DNA of 64,000 nucleotides from Zygnema cylindricum (GCA_037447655.1 JBBHKE010001013.1:184001-248000); one strand, 5' to 3'; positions 1 through 13,923 are shown, numbered from the stretch's first letter. A program made the numbers and translations. The notes: a model not told the origin generated them from the letters alone.

Positions 1-206
1 CTATACGGTGTATCGCTATGAGTGTTAGTGTTTTTCCGCCATTTAAAACATTTTTCCTCCGTGCGCACCTGGAGGATTATTAATCTGACCGTTGCGATTG
101 AAAAGCAAGATTCTCACGTTCCGATTGGCGGTCTCCAATAGAAAATTGGATGTTTGTGCGTGCAGAAAAGAAATTGTGTAAGAACACTAATAACGATACA
201 CGGCAT
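1..206. mobile_element. MITE, TIR family A (copy 1, possibly cut by window edge)
   Basis: Non-coding element of about 200 bp with terminal inverted repeats. The left end reads near TACGGTGTATCGCTATGAG and the right end carries AACACTAATAACGATACACG, its approximate reverse complement. Size and interior (a GTGCGCACC... segment and a GATTGGCGGTCTCCAAT segment) match the copy at 461-672 and the one at 55086-55293. No coding capacity is visible. Confidence 0.7.
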
Positions 207-460
207 GCATTAGACGTAAGCGATTTATTATTTGTATGAAATTGGCAATTTTTGAAACTTTTAAGTTTGAACTTGGTGTTTGAACAGTGGCAACTGTGAA
301 GCTCTACAGTACTTCGCCATAGCTTCCTCCCAGCTTACACTCCATTGTAAAGACAGCGGTGTGAAACTTAAATTATATTTTATTCTCTTCTTTTCTTTTC
401 TCTTAGCGAAAGCTTCTTTCAGCTGAATTTCAGAAATGCACTTCTGCCCTAATTTCGCAG

Positions 461-672
461 TACACTGTGTATCGCTGTTAGTGTTAACGTTTTTCTCTCT
501 CCAGTAAAATCATAATTTTCTCCGTGCACTCTTGTCGGATTGTTAATGCGAAAGTTGCGATTGAAAGGTAAGGCTCTTGAATTTCAATTGGCAGACTCCA
601 ATTGTAAATTGAATAGGAAAATCTGTTTTAAGTGGGGAAAAATATTAACACAATTGCGCGATACACGGTGTA
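461..672. mobile_element. MITE, TIR family A (copy 2)
   Basis: 212-bp element bounded by TACACTGTGTATCGCTGTTAG on the left and CGCGATACACGGTGTA on the right. It ends only 29 bp before the proposed start codon at 702, so it probably supplies part of the 5' UTR or promoter-proximal DNA of the downstream gene. The terminal TA at both ends fits a TA target-site duplication, but this cannot be separated from the TIR itself. Confidence 0.8.
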
Positions 673-701
673 GTATACCAAAAAAGTTGTAATCGCATAT
701 T

Positions 702-3700
702 ATGAGCTCTGATTTGATTATCCATGAGCAAGGAGGGAGCTCTGATGTTTTGCACTCTTTTCTTGAAAGAAAATCTGGAATAGTTTCAATACCTGAAAGT
801 GACCAGAAAAAGGCAGTTATTGAGAATATACCAGTTATTGAGAGAGCAACAGTTACTGAGAATCCTCCGGACAAATCTTTTAGTTTCCATGTGGAAGTGG
901 AGACTGTCACTTTTGGCTACAGTCAGGGAGCCCCTCAGGATGTTGATTACTATTTTGACCTCCGAAATCTCTGCAGTCACTGGTGAGAAAGGTTGTTTCC
1001 CATCTGCACATGTTTTTCTACCTTTTGGCTCTGTATCACATGATTCTTTATGCAATTTCTCCCTTATTATTCACAGTTCTCTATTTGAATAAAAAGTGTG
1101 CAATGCATCTGATTTATTTGACTTTACAGTATAGTTCTCTTTTTGATGTTTATCTGTAAGCTTCTGGTTGAGAACGATGATTTGAGCTGGAAGAGATGTT
1201 TCTCTCCTTTAAAAAATCTCAAAGCCCAGCCTCGATTTTCATATTCATATTCATTCTTCATTTTCCTTATGTGTTGCCAGAATTTTACCTTGAAGAGTAT
1301 TCCCAATCTATATTCTTCTTATAGATTTGGTTCTCTATTCTAAGAAACTATGATGAAATGTTGGCCAATTAGTTGGTCATCTTTTGCTTTAATATGACAA
1401 TTTATTTTGATATTTGATAACAGGGACACTCTTCATTCCTCTCACTTGGATAGGAGTGCCTGCGACAGCTCAAGTAAGTGACTTTTCTTTTATATTCCAT
1501 CATACTCTGAAAACCCAAAGCAAACCTCAAACCTTAAGAAAATCAATTTATGGGATAGAAGGTGAGCTGCCAGTACTGGCTATTGCATTCTTGTTGTTTT
1601 TGTACAGTTTAGTGCCCTTGAGTGAGAACTCAGAAAACTCACTCAGTTTTTTGTGGATTTTCAGGTTGGTTGTTCAAAGAAACCTTAATGCAGGAAGAAT
1701 GGGAAAGGTTATCCATAGAACTGCGGGAGTGGATAGCGTTGGTCGCGGGACGGGCGATGCGAAGATGCCCTGGATGTGCTGGTTTTAAGCAGCCATGGAT
1801 TTCACACGAGAAAGACATCATCGTCTCCACCACGTCAGTATAACAGCTGCTCATAGTTTTACCCCTTCGTCAATTTCGAGTAAAATGGCTTGTCCGATTT
1901 TGAATTGATATTCACTCTTGTGTGTAGTGGTGGATCGTTCACTTTTTTATTTCAATCTTGTTGTTTTATGGCTTAGAGAAACTTCTCTCTTGTTTTATTG
2001 CATCTATCAATTAGCGGTGTCTGTCAGTAAACGTGTCTGTTACGATTTGTAAGTTAAATATTTCTTTAGATGGGTAGGTATTATATGAGGTTCATCCATA
2101 AAGAAGCAAAACATAAGTCCTTCAAGTGTTATTGACTTCACAACTCTGAAAGTAATTTAGGAGTAAAGTTTTATTGAATGATTGACAGGCTTGACAGTCA
2201 TACACCATTGTTTGGTTAATGCCTTTCTGTTTTCTCTTTGTTTTAATGTGTTGAAACAGGCGAGTAGGAATCGGTTGTCAAACCGGCTGTCATTGCTGTG
2301 TCAGTTTTGCCCAACGTCTCTACACTATAGGTCTTCCACCTGTTTTTGCTCACATCTCCAACGTCCACCCTCCACTAGTGAAAGCAAGATTCAAACCACC
2401 TATCCACCGCGATTTGCAGATTTTGACTAACGAAGAAGATCCGTTTTTTTCCAAGTTCAGCCGAGTGTGCCCAATCTGTTCTTTGACAGCAAATGCAAAA
2501 GATAGGAAAAAGTTGGGAAAGAAAAGGAAACTGCTGGAGGAATCCACAGACAAGGGACCTGAAGTCCTAAATTTAGAAGCACTGCTTTTAAGCAAAAAAC
2601 TTGCGATTCAATTCAACAATTTTTTGGAATGGAATAGTCATCAGTTATCCTCTGGTCATGCGAGAGAGGCTTCTATGTGTCAACCTTCGTGTCATCCATG
2701 TTCTTTAAAGAAGGCTTCAGGCAATATTGAGGAGGTTCAGTTAAGCAATAATAGTAAGGGATGTAAATTAATTCAACTGTACTTGAAAGACAATGTAGTC
2801 CCTCGTCTTGTTGCTCTCTCACAGAGCATAAGCGATGTTGAGAGAAGAGAAGGGACAGTTGTTTGGCAAGAGGGAAACAATATTGAGGTTGTGAACACAG
2901 GTATTAGTGGAGACAATTTTACAGATAATCAAGAGCCTGTTTCTACAAAGGCATTGCAGGAGGATGGACTCGAAGTTGTTCCTTCTGGACAATATGAGGA
3001 CGCTGGAGACGTGCAAATTAGGGTTAAGCTGGTCCCTTATTCGTGTTGTTCCTTACAAGGCCACCCGTCTGAATGTGATTATTTTATTGACCTCCACGCC
3101 ATTCCCTTGCCTTCAACAGTAATACTGTGAGAATTCGTTTCACCAAAGAGGGAGTTGTATCAGGGAGAGCCTCTTTCTTTATAAGCAAAAGTAGCTTCCT
3201 GGAAGCTTACTTTGTCTGTTCACATCTCAGGGTTTTTATCGGATCGGATGTGTTTTATTTATGTTCTAGATCTACTTATTTAAAGAAAGTGTGGAATATA
3301 CACATACTTCAGGTACTTGGAATGACAAAGTCAGGAGTGGGAATTTTATCAGTTATCATAGGCTTTCAATATATAATAAATCATATTCTTCATAGCCAGG
3401 AATGACTTTCATGGTCCAGAAGCTGCAGAAAGACCATAGTTGTTTGCTACTACCAAAGTTACTTACATAACAAAGTAGTAACTAAAGGATTTCATTGGGG
3501 TTTGTTTATGCAGGAGGAATGCCGATGAGCTTGCAGGTACATTTTTATCCATTTGTGTTCTTGGATGGCTCTTTTGCCTTTATGTCGTCCACTTCATGTC
3601 AATCACTAGTTCGTATGTAATTTAATGGAGAGACCAGGTGTTTCCCTTTTTTGTAGAAAAGGAGAGCGGGGCAGTGGTCCGTTTTATCTCCTGATGGAGT

Positions 3701-4819
3701 TGTTGTTCTCAATGTGTAACGGTCGCAAACAGCAAAAAAGCATCACACGAGGAGAAGTGAATGGTGTCAAAAAGTGAATGTTGTCCACTTCTTGGGGCAG
3801 TATGGGTTATGGAACTTGGCAGAACTCCGTTTCTATGGAAAAAGGCGTGCGCTGAGCTCGGGTTATGGATAAAGGTCCAATCTTTACGAGCTCAAACTAT
3901 GGCTACCAATCTATGGGAATACGGACGCCGTTCAGAACAAATGAGATACAGCATTGAAACGTATGTGATTCATTCTTTCTGCCTTTCACAAAACCAATAA
4001 ATAATGCTGGTTTCAACTTTAGAAACAATTTTCAACATTCTGTTAATGCTGGTAGCCCATCACTTGGCAAAAAAGTTCCAAGTTTTTGTCATTGTTTGCA
4101 GGTTAATGTAGCTTCCTAATGGGCCATATGTTTTACAGTTTTGATGAAGAAAAAATTGCCACTTTTATCTCAATTAAACCTCAAAATTAAACTCCAAAGA
4201 ATGCCTGAATAAATGCGGCAATTGATACCTCGTTTGCACCGAACAATTACCTCATTTATCTCTGTAAAATCTACATATATGTATTGTGCTCTTCTGCAGA
4301 AATGTGGGCATTGGTTGCAAAACTGGTTTAACGAGTGGAGTTTTCGCTCGATACCTTAGAGATCTCCGGTATTGCTGGGTAGGGCAAGGCTATGGACAGC
4401 CCACTGTTGAAATTTTACCGGTAAAACAGTGTGAGCCTTTTCAGGGGACCAAAGGATTAGGTTTTAAACGTGCTCCGTTTCTTCGTTCTTGTCAGTTTTG
4501 TGATCGACGATTGGATATTCACTCCGTTGACACATGGAACACGCATGTCCGTAGTGAAAAACACGGACGAAATTTCATGCCTAAAATGTTTGTAACTCTT
4601 CCTGGAACTCCTGAAACTCCTTTATCAGGACTGTTGTCGAATGTATGTTTAAGGAGTGGGAAAGGTCTCGGGGCAGTGACTGGAACTGACAGAGGAGCGC
4701 TAGTGGACGAAGATGCAGAGAGTAAGTTTGTTAAGGAGGAGGATGAGTCAAAACTGACAGTTAAAGTATTGGATACACCTTGTGGTAGAGCAACGGAAGG
4801 GATAAGCGATGAACCTTAA
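702..4819 (+). CDS. Tandem RapZ C-terminal-like domain / zinc-finger protein (7 exons)
   Basis: Proposed exons 702-982, 1424-1473, 1665-1833, 2260-3126, 3514-3536, 3801-3960 and 4300-4819 join in frame to 689 residues. Unit 1 has VETVTFGYSQGAPQDVDYYF then DLRNL, later VGIGCQTGCHCCVSFAQRL. These resemble the FGFK..P.DAD..FDVR and AIGCTGG.HRS.. blocks of the bacterial RapZ C-terminal domain. A finger-like CPIC...HQLSSGH segment follows. Unit 2 repeats the order: VKLVPYSCCSLQGHPSECDY, FIDLHAI, VGIGCKTGLTSGVF, then CQFCDRRL...H.....H, a U1/matrin-like C2H2 finger. The two units share intron positions and phases (2,1,2), showing an internal duplication. Unit 2 lacks the His of the GxHRS-like loop. 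RapZ binds GlcN6P and RNA in bacteria; any such role here is inference. The 23-nt exon and the 3801 acceptor are the weakest calls. No transit peptide is obvious. Confidence 0.62.
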
Positions 4820-6495
4820 GCAGTCTCCCTTGTTAAAGGAGAGGCCGTTAATTATTTAAAAAAGGTTCAGGCTTCTGTGGATGTCTTAGTTTAAGACAGC
4901 GACATGAACTCCGAGTTTAATGAAAACTTTGTCACAAGGTGGTTTAAATAAACTGACACATATAAGTTCTCATATAAACTCGGAGTCGTTTGATGATGAC
5001 ATAATCTCACCAGATGGCGAACCATGAAAAGAGAGAATAAAAAATCGAGTATGGAAGGAGAGAGGATAAAAAATCGAGTATGAAAGGAGAGAGGACAAAA
5101 AATCGAGTATGAAAGGAGAGAGGATAAAAAATCGAGTCGGTCAATGGGGACCTGATAGAGATTGCCTACTGCCACTCTATTGACAAGGGTTTCTGCCAGT
5201 AGGTCGATGCTAAGGCTTATGAGTAGGCTAGCTTATTCTTCACAATAAGAAGAGTGTCAGTAAAGATTGTGGTTTTAAGTTTTTTTATTTGCTTGAATTT
5301 GTGAATGTTTGAATTCATTCCGTTTTTTTTTCCTGTTTTTGCTTCAAGCATCATTGGTCGGTTTTGTTGTTCAGAAATGAACATTCCATGAAACAGATAT
5401 GAAAGTACAGCATAGAGTACGGTTACGGTACAATTCTTCTGTACAATTCTGATTCTTACCGTCGGAAGAGCAATCTGGGTGATGTGTGATACACGTCGTT
5501 GCAGATTTACGATGTGCTGGCAATAATTGTCTACCAGTTCCAGTTTAGACTTATTATTTGGTACTGAATACAGAAGCTAACTGTAACAGTTTCCTGTGTG
5601 GTTTTGTTGGCCAATAATACGGTTTGTTGTTGGGAAATATGGATTTAGGATCAAGCTTCGTCATCATTATTGTTTTGGTCAACCATTGTCAACGCTCCAA
5701 GCTCGGCGTCAGTCCGCGCATGTCAAAAATGCACATTGGGGCCCCAAATATAAAAATTTATCTGGAAAAGCTCCGTGTTTGCCAAAATGCTTTTACTGGG
5801 AAACACCTTTATAACCGATTTGTAGGGGACAGAACAAAGGCTGATGTCCGCATGTCCCTGGAAGCTTTTACTTCAATGGATTTTTACAGTTAACAATAAC
5901 AGTACCAACAACAGCGGTAACAGGGACAACAGTTAACAGTAACTGGAGACTCTTGTGTTTTGCGCAACAGTAATCTTAAATCTGAATCAATTCCAAATCT
6001 GGAAAACATTGTTTCATTCGTTATTGACTTTCTGTATGCGACAAATTTTTATTATGAGAACTGAGTCAAACAAAGGCTCTTCCGGGTTACAATTGGCTGA
6101 GAGTTGCCTTTTTTTAAGCTTTTGTTTGGACCTCGACAGCAAATGATTCTAATTAAGAAATTTTTCTGCGGTTTAACGGTTTGAACCGTTCGGTTTCGGC
6201 AGGATCCATCTCTTTGGTTTGGTTTGCAAATCTCGATTCCGGGTTTAAACCGAACTGCACTGAACCGAACCTAATCCAAACGGATCTATGCTCATGGTTG
6301 ACTATGCCGCGCACTAATTGCTGCACTAAATGTATTCGCTGCGTAGTGGGTACGTATTTAAAGTGCGCCTACGAAAGATGTAGTGCGATTGCACGTTACT
6401 TCACTGAACAGAGCGAAGGCTTGGCGAAATTATCAATCAAGAGCAGCTACAGTAGCATTAGTGACCCCTCAGATACACGGTGGTCTGTAGTTATG
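4820..6495. other. Intergenic; one minisatellite, otherwise nothing recognised
   Basis: AT-rich spacer after the RapZ_C-like gene. Apart from the tandem repeat at about 5029-5142, I see no gene, RNA or clear element. The short open frames (5596-5893, 5955-6146, 6181-6516) have no splice context or recognisable residues. Confidence 0.5.
5029..5142. repeat. Minisatellite, about 29-bp unit, four copies
   Basis: Four consecutive near-identical copies of a unit containing AAAAAATCGAGTATGAAAGG followed by AGAGAGGAT. The last copy diverges after ATCGAGT. Array visible by eye. Confidence 0.9.
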
Positions 6496-7008
6496 TACAC
6501 CGCCAATCGCTATTAGAGTAAAGGAATAAATAGCGTAATTTTTTTTTTAGTGTTATTAACGCTAATTAGGAAAAAAAATAAAATAAAAAAAACATATATA
6601 CTAATTAATCACTAACTCTAATTTGGGTTTTTTCGAAAAATAAATACCCGCCGTATTGATGTCTACGTCAATATATGTAGCCGTACAAAATCTGACAATT
6701 CGTACGCCAAAATCTGAATATTCGAGTTTGCGTCTCTTTTCCCAGTGCACATTCACATGCGTGCGCAATTACATTAGATGACTTTTTGTACATTTGTATT
6801 TCAAAAAGTACATTTTGGTACGGAATAAACTGTCCGTATACCACACTATAAACATGACGGTGTACTTTCGTTATAAACGCTAATTAAAAAAAGAACCCTA
6901 AAAGGCGTAAAGGAAAAAATATAATTATGGGTTGTATTTCAGGTTGTTTTTTTTTTTTAAAAGGGCACCGAATTAGCGTTATTTACTCTAATAGCGATTG
7001 GCGGTGTA
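6496..7008. mobile_element. Long MITE, TIR family A, near-perfect termini
   Basis: 513-bp element with about 27-bp inverted termini: left TACACCGCCAATCGCTATTA then GAGTAAA, right TTTACTCTAATAGCGATTGG then CGGTGTA. Sub-terminal GTTATTAACGCTAATTAGG and its complement extend the inverted structure. The interior is AT-rich and non-coding. The flanks outside TA...TA do not match, which suggests a TA target-site duplication as in Tc1/mariner elements. It lies about 280 bp upstream of the H3 TATA box at 7288. Confidence 0.88.
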
Positions 7009-7287
7009 GTTTCGGAGTGTACTCCATCTGAAAGATCCAGTTTGAAACTTTTAAAGTTTTCATTCCCGCTTTTCACGTCGCTTCGAATCTGAAATTTCAG
7101 AATTTCGACATTTTTTCAGAACTTCCAAAAACGAAAGTAATCTACGAGCGTCAGATTTTGAAATTCAGACTTTCAGCTGCAGACCAAAACTTTCGCAAAA
7201 TTCGAATTTTCGCTTTCCCGCCTGCAGTCATGGCTCACCTTCTGTCTTTTTCCTCTCCCGAAAACCATTGCTGCTCACTCCAAACCG

Positions 7288-7296
7288 TATATAATA
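7288..7296 (+). promoter_or_regulatory. TATA box of H3 gene 1
   Basis: TATATAATA lies 290 bp upstream of the H3 start codon. Transcription starting about 30 bp downstream would give a 5' UTR of roughly 250 nt. The second H3 gene has a TATA motif at a comparable distance (13924-13931, minus strand). Confidence 0.55.
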
Positions 7297-7574
7297 GCCT
7301 CCGGAGAAGCTGCAAAATCAGAACTCACACATTCTCCTCTTCTCATTGTCGCTTCAGCCAAATTCGCCTTAGCCAAACCAGCTGCTTCCACTGCTTGAAG
7401 CAGTTCCAAAAGCAGTTACAGGGAGGCTTGTACTGGTGATTTTATTCAAACTTTCTGAAGGCTTCTTGTAACAGCAGTTTTTCCAGTTTCTTCCTCTTGT
7501 CTTACAGCTTTGCTTCACTTTCAGCTTAAAGCAAGCTGTCCAGTTTCTTCTTCTAGACCTTACAGCTTGTATAA

Positions 7575-8455
<881 letters not shown>

Positions 8456-8900
8456 GCCTGGCAGTCGGCATCTGGTTGGATAAGGCTTGAGTTGGAGTTT
8501 GAAAAAGTTGCGGTATTAGATCTCCTGTAGGAGCTGGCTAAGAGTAATGCAGAGTTTTCTTCTGGCTCCAGCTTAAATTTGTCTTCTTTACTCTCGTCAA
8601 AAATTTGAGCTTGTATAGTTTCTACCACAAAACATTGTAGAATAGCCTCTTTTTACGTTTTAGGAAGATTTTGGCGGGACAGGGTCTGAATTTCCATTGT
8701 TAAGCTTGCTGTTATAAGAAGCGTTTGCCAAAATGAATTTGTGACAAATTTATGGTGTCAAATTTGTTTTCAGTTTTGTAATGCTTATGTTTTCAGCTTT
8801 TTGCTGGGAGGGTTCTTTGTGTTTTTTACTGGCTGACTTTGCCTTTTGGACATTTGATAGCCTTCTTGTTTTTTTTCCGAGTGGTCTGTACAAGCTGGTT
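8456..8900. repeat. 3' flank of H3 gene 1, inverted-duplicate arm
   Basis: Untranslated or flanking DNA after the stop codon is an imperfect inverted copy of about 12430-12871, next to H3 gene 2. Shared blocks include GATAAGGCTTGAGTTGGA, AAAAAGTTGCGGTATTAGAT, TTTGCTGTTATAAGAA-like and CCTTTTGGAC. Divergence is clearly higher than in the coding exons. Confidence 0.8.
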
Positions 8901-9289
8901 AATAATTGTCTACTCTTTTGTAACCCATACATTTTCAGAAAGATGCAAGCGCAATTGAAAGGAAACCTTGTAAAAGCCCTTTCTTTTCTTAACTGCATCT
9001 AGTAGATGACCATTTTATAATGCTCCTGGTATTGTACACTGCATAGAGTTAATAAGACCAATTCGAGTACTATCAGAGACAACTTACTGCTATGAATGAG
9101 CCACGGCAAAACGCAATCTTGTGTATTGATGATAAATCCGCTTCAATGTTAATAATTCACTAAGTTTAATAGCGACTTAAGGTGTACTGGAGAACTTCCT
9201 GGGATATACGCTAGTCCATTTCACCTTTTGTATGCCAGAAAATATTGAAGGAATTTGATTGTGTTACTTGATTGTGCTTTATTGCTAGC

Positions 9290-9850
9290 AGTACGTAAGA
9301 TACAACAATCATGACAAACTTGTTATGAGTTCTCCTTTTTTTCGGGCATCATGTTCGCTATTTGTTACACTTACAGTGGATCTTGCCAACTGTTAGATGC
9401 ACAGCAAATCAGGTCCACGATACCGACCAACGCTATTAAAGTTGGTGAATAATTAGCGGTAACATTTAATTAGAATCAACGACATTAAATTATGTCTTGC
9501 CACTCTGCTCATTATGAGCCACTTAACTAAACTGTGGTATTACACTAATTTGCGATTTTGGGTCAGAAAAGCACCCACTCAAAACAGTGTGAACTAGTGT
9601 ATTTCCTATGTAAGAGTTTTTTGTCTGTGATATAACTACAAATTCACAAGATTCCATCAGAAATTTGCATCGACACTGTAATAAGACTCATCTCATACCA
9701 TAAGGAATCTACACCATCCGTTGTAAAAGTCCAGATTTTAACTTCACTCGTCTCATGTCCATACGAAATCTACACCATCCATTATAATAAGTCCAAATTT
9801 AACTTTAACGCATATAATGTCCATAAGAAATTTACACCAAGAACCAAAAG
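9290..9850 (+). pseudogene. Decayed copy of HAD-gene exon 2 region plus adjacent MITE
   Basis: The stretch TATTTGTTACA...GTTAGATGCACAGCAAATCAGGT at about 9357-9413 aligns with exon 2 of the HAD phosphatase gene and its acceptor (15990-16052). Homology continues upstream into the intron (TTATGAGTTC...CTTTTTT) and downstream into the same family B MITE found just after exon 2 at 16057. The open frame is degraded and no other HAD exon was found beside it. Confidence 0.6.
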
Positions 9851-10167
9851 ATGTTTTGAACCACCAGATCTGGAACCACGAGGATATTTTACATACTACC
9901 ATTAGTGTGGAGCATTTATTTGAAACTCTCACTTGGACAATACTGTTTTATGACTCCACACTATATTACCACGTACAGGCACCATAGAATTGCGGAATAT
10001 AAATTTATATTCACACTAAATTCGCTTCTCTTTTTTTTCACATTTTTCATATGCACTAAATTTAAATCCAAATTGAAGGGATATTGTAGACAACTGAAAT
10101 AATGAGGAGGTGCACAAAAGAATGGACCTGCCTGTCAGTTTGCTTGCTAAACTTGAGACATTTTTCA

Positions 10168-10480
10168 GGGTATAGTGGGAGAGGGAGAGGGAGAGAGAGA
10201 GGGAGAGGGAGCGGGAGAGGGAGGGCAAGGGAGAGAGAGGGAGAGGGGAGGGAGGGGAGGGAGGAAGAGGGAGAGGAGAGGGAGAGAGAGGGAGAGGGAG
10301 AGGGAGAGGAAGAGGAGAGGAGGAGGAAGAGGGAGGGGGGAGGAAGAGGGAGGGGAGGAGAGGAAGAGGGAGAGAGAGAGGGAGAGGGGAAAGGAGAGGG
10401 AGAGGTAGCGGGGGTGGGGAAGGAGAGGGAGAGGGAGAGGGGAGGAAGAGAGAGGGAAGGGAGAGGGAAAGAGAGGCTTG
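10168..10480. repeat. AGAGGG-type purine microsatellite
   Basis: About 310 bp of imperfect (GAGAGG/GGGAGA)n on the plus strand. All six frames stay open across it, producing several spurious frames of Ser/Pro/Leu or Arg/Gly/Glu repeats. Confidence 0.95.
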
Positions 10481-11859
10481 GGTTGACAATGCAATAGGGC
10501 TCCAGCTGCCAGTTTTGTATTTGCAATAAATTGGCCCAATGGTATTTCTTGAGTTATTTGGGAAAAAATTGAGCCAGGCGAGGCTATGTGCTGAGATTCC
10601 AGGAGCACTTTCTGTACTCTTTCTGTACTTTTTGTACTTTATGAACTTTTGTACTTTTTGTACGTGATTTTAATAGGATGGTGCAAGAAATGTAGTCGTA
10701 AAACGCGTGAATTATCGAATATGTCTTGTCGTCTGATAGCCGTAAAAGTAAAGGAAAAACAGCTACGGCAGTTGATGCTTCGCCTGGTAGTAGTATTAGA
10801 GTAAAAACAGTGGCAAACCTTAAAGTTTGACATTGCATAGGTTTGTCAGAATTTAGTGCGAACTAAAACTATTCAAGACCATCAGTTTGTTTGCCTAAGT
10901 TTTTTTCAGGATATAACGACTATGCAGGTAAGCTTCCACACTAAATTTATTTGTTTTCCTAGAGCCCTTAAAAAAACAGAAACGAGATAGTAAAAACACA
11001 AGGGACCAAATTCTTCCTCATTATCTCTGGTTAATGAGTTGTTTGGTACATCCCTCATCTCCATTTGATTTAGCGGATTATTATAGTTAGCACATTAATG
11101 GAATTGACTACACTAAATTATGTTATGCCACGTGGCTCATTATCGACCACTCAATTAAATAGTGCTATTTACACAAATTTATGAGTTTGGCTCAGAAAAA
11201 CACTCGCGCGAATTAGAGTGGGTAACTGGGCAGAAATATATCTTGTTAATAATAATGACGTGGCATCTTTATCAGAAAATAAGCAATGAAAATGGTTATT
11301 GGGACAATATCTTGTGAGAATGGAAAAAAAGAAAAAAAAAAAGTGGACTGGAAATATCTGGCAGGCAATGCCACAATTTTGGAAGCATAAACCAAATAAG
11401 GACAAAGCCTTAAGAAACCCTTGCAAACTTTTCAATAACCATTATGAAGTGTAGATAAACTAAAGTCAAGCAGAAGTACCTATGTAAACTTAGTAATCCT
11501 TTATTTGCCTAATATAAACCCTAAAAAAAAATTTATAGTCTATAAGCAAATCCGGGTCAGGACTTAAAGTACTCGATACACAGACAAAAAACCAGATCCT
11601 GCTGAGACAAGCAGGAAAATCAATAAGTTACCAAAATAAAAGCGATGATTCATGGATTTCACTAACCCTAATAACGATGTGCACTATAGCAATAGGAACA
11701 TCACTCAGTAAGAATTAACCGAGCCGATGTAGGAAAAGGTACAGTACCGTACGTTACAGTACATTACCGCATTCCCACACAATTGTACTGCATTGCCTGA
11801 TTCAATGTTATTTTTCTTTTATCTGTGAATTGTATTCTTAATACTTGTACTATTTTGGT

Positions 11860-12310
11860 AGCTCATCGCTACTAGAGATAGTGTCTTTTTGACCCAAAAT
11901 ACTAAAATATTGTAGTAAGTGTCCCATAACGAGCCACTTGGGAAAAAAAAACATAAAATTTCTGCAGTTAATTTTAGTAAATTGTGAATGCAAAGCCTTC
12001 AATAATTCTAAGGAAGATGGATGGTGTAAGTTTTTAACCGGCTGTTTTAATACAGCATGCACCTCCAAATAAACTAAGGTAGTTTTATTTTTAGACTTAG
12101 TCTTGCAAACTATTATTTTTGGTTCAATGAGCGTAGCAAAAAATCCAAAAACTATAAAACACCACATCGCTATTACTGGTAAAATAAATTATCAACGTTA
12201 AAGCTGGTTGAGGATTAATTACACTAAATTAGGTTTTGCCGTGGCTCATCAATACCACTAAGCCAACTCTGACAGCTCTCAAATCAGTAAACTCTATACA
12301 GTGTACCATA
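11860..12310. mobile_element. MITE family B relics, possibly two nested copies
   Basis: Begins with CATCGCTACTAGAGATAGTG. It contains ATAACGAGCCACTTGG, the complement of a motif in the copies at 9418 and 16057, then a second forward copy from CATCGCTATTACTGG through TAGGTTTTGCCGTGGCTCAT. Boundaries are approximate. Confidence 0.5.
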
Positions 12311-12871
12311 CAAGGGGTAATAAAAACAGTCATCTATGAGACGCAATAAAAAAGAGCCACATTTGTATAATTTTGACAATGTATGCATTAGCTAAGAAAA
12401 CAGTATTAAATTTGAAAAACCAATTATTGACCAACTAGGAAACAAAAGTTCTTTAACGTCCAAAAGGTACAATCAGGCGGCAAAAAAACACAACAAGCCC
12501 TCTCAACAAAAGCTGAACAGAGCCTTAAGGCTTCGAATAATCATCACGAAACTGAAAATATATTTGCCTCATAAATGTGTCAAAGTTGTTCACGAATTCT
12601 TATAACAGCAAACTCAACAGTGGACATTTTCAAATCCTGCCCTGCCAATTACTCAAAAAATTAAAAGCCTATAAAAGTGACTATTCTACAATGCTTTCTA
12701 ATGAAAGAAAATATACAAACTCAAACTTTTGATATGAGCAACGAAGCCAATTTCAGCTGGAGCCAGAAAACACTCAGCATTAGTCTTCAACAAGCTCCTA
12801 CAAGAGATCTAATACCGCAACTTTTTCAAATTCCAACTCAAGCCTTATCAATCAGATGCCGACAGCCAAGC

Positions 12872-13814
<943 letters not shown>

Positions 13815-13923
13815 TTACAGCTTGCTTAAAGCTGGAAGTGAAGGGAACAGAGAATGGATGAGATGGCCGAGAGGAAGAGAGAAGGCGATTGATTGATGCT
13901 TCTGTAGAGGTCCCAAACGCGAG

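Larger units (their letters stand above)
8901..12429. other. AT-rich spacer between the two H3 genes
   Basis: Besides the HAD exon-2 relic, an AGAGGG array and family B MITE relics (about 11060-11240 and 11860-12310), nothing gene-like is seen. The family B relics are recognised by motifs such as GCCACGTGGCTCATTAT and its complement. Short open frames here lack support. Confidence 0.5.

Noticed and set aside
702-4819. Possibility of two adjacent genes instead of one two-unit protein
   Set aside because: Exon 2260-3126 is open from the end of unit 1 into the start of unit 2 without a stop, so a single reading frame is the simpler model.
10016-10608. Pro/Ser/Leu- and Arg/Gly/Glu-rich frames
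   Set aside because: Produced by the AGAGGG microsatellite, as above.
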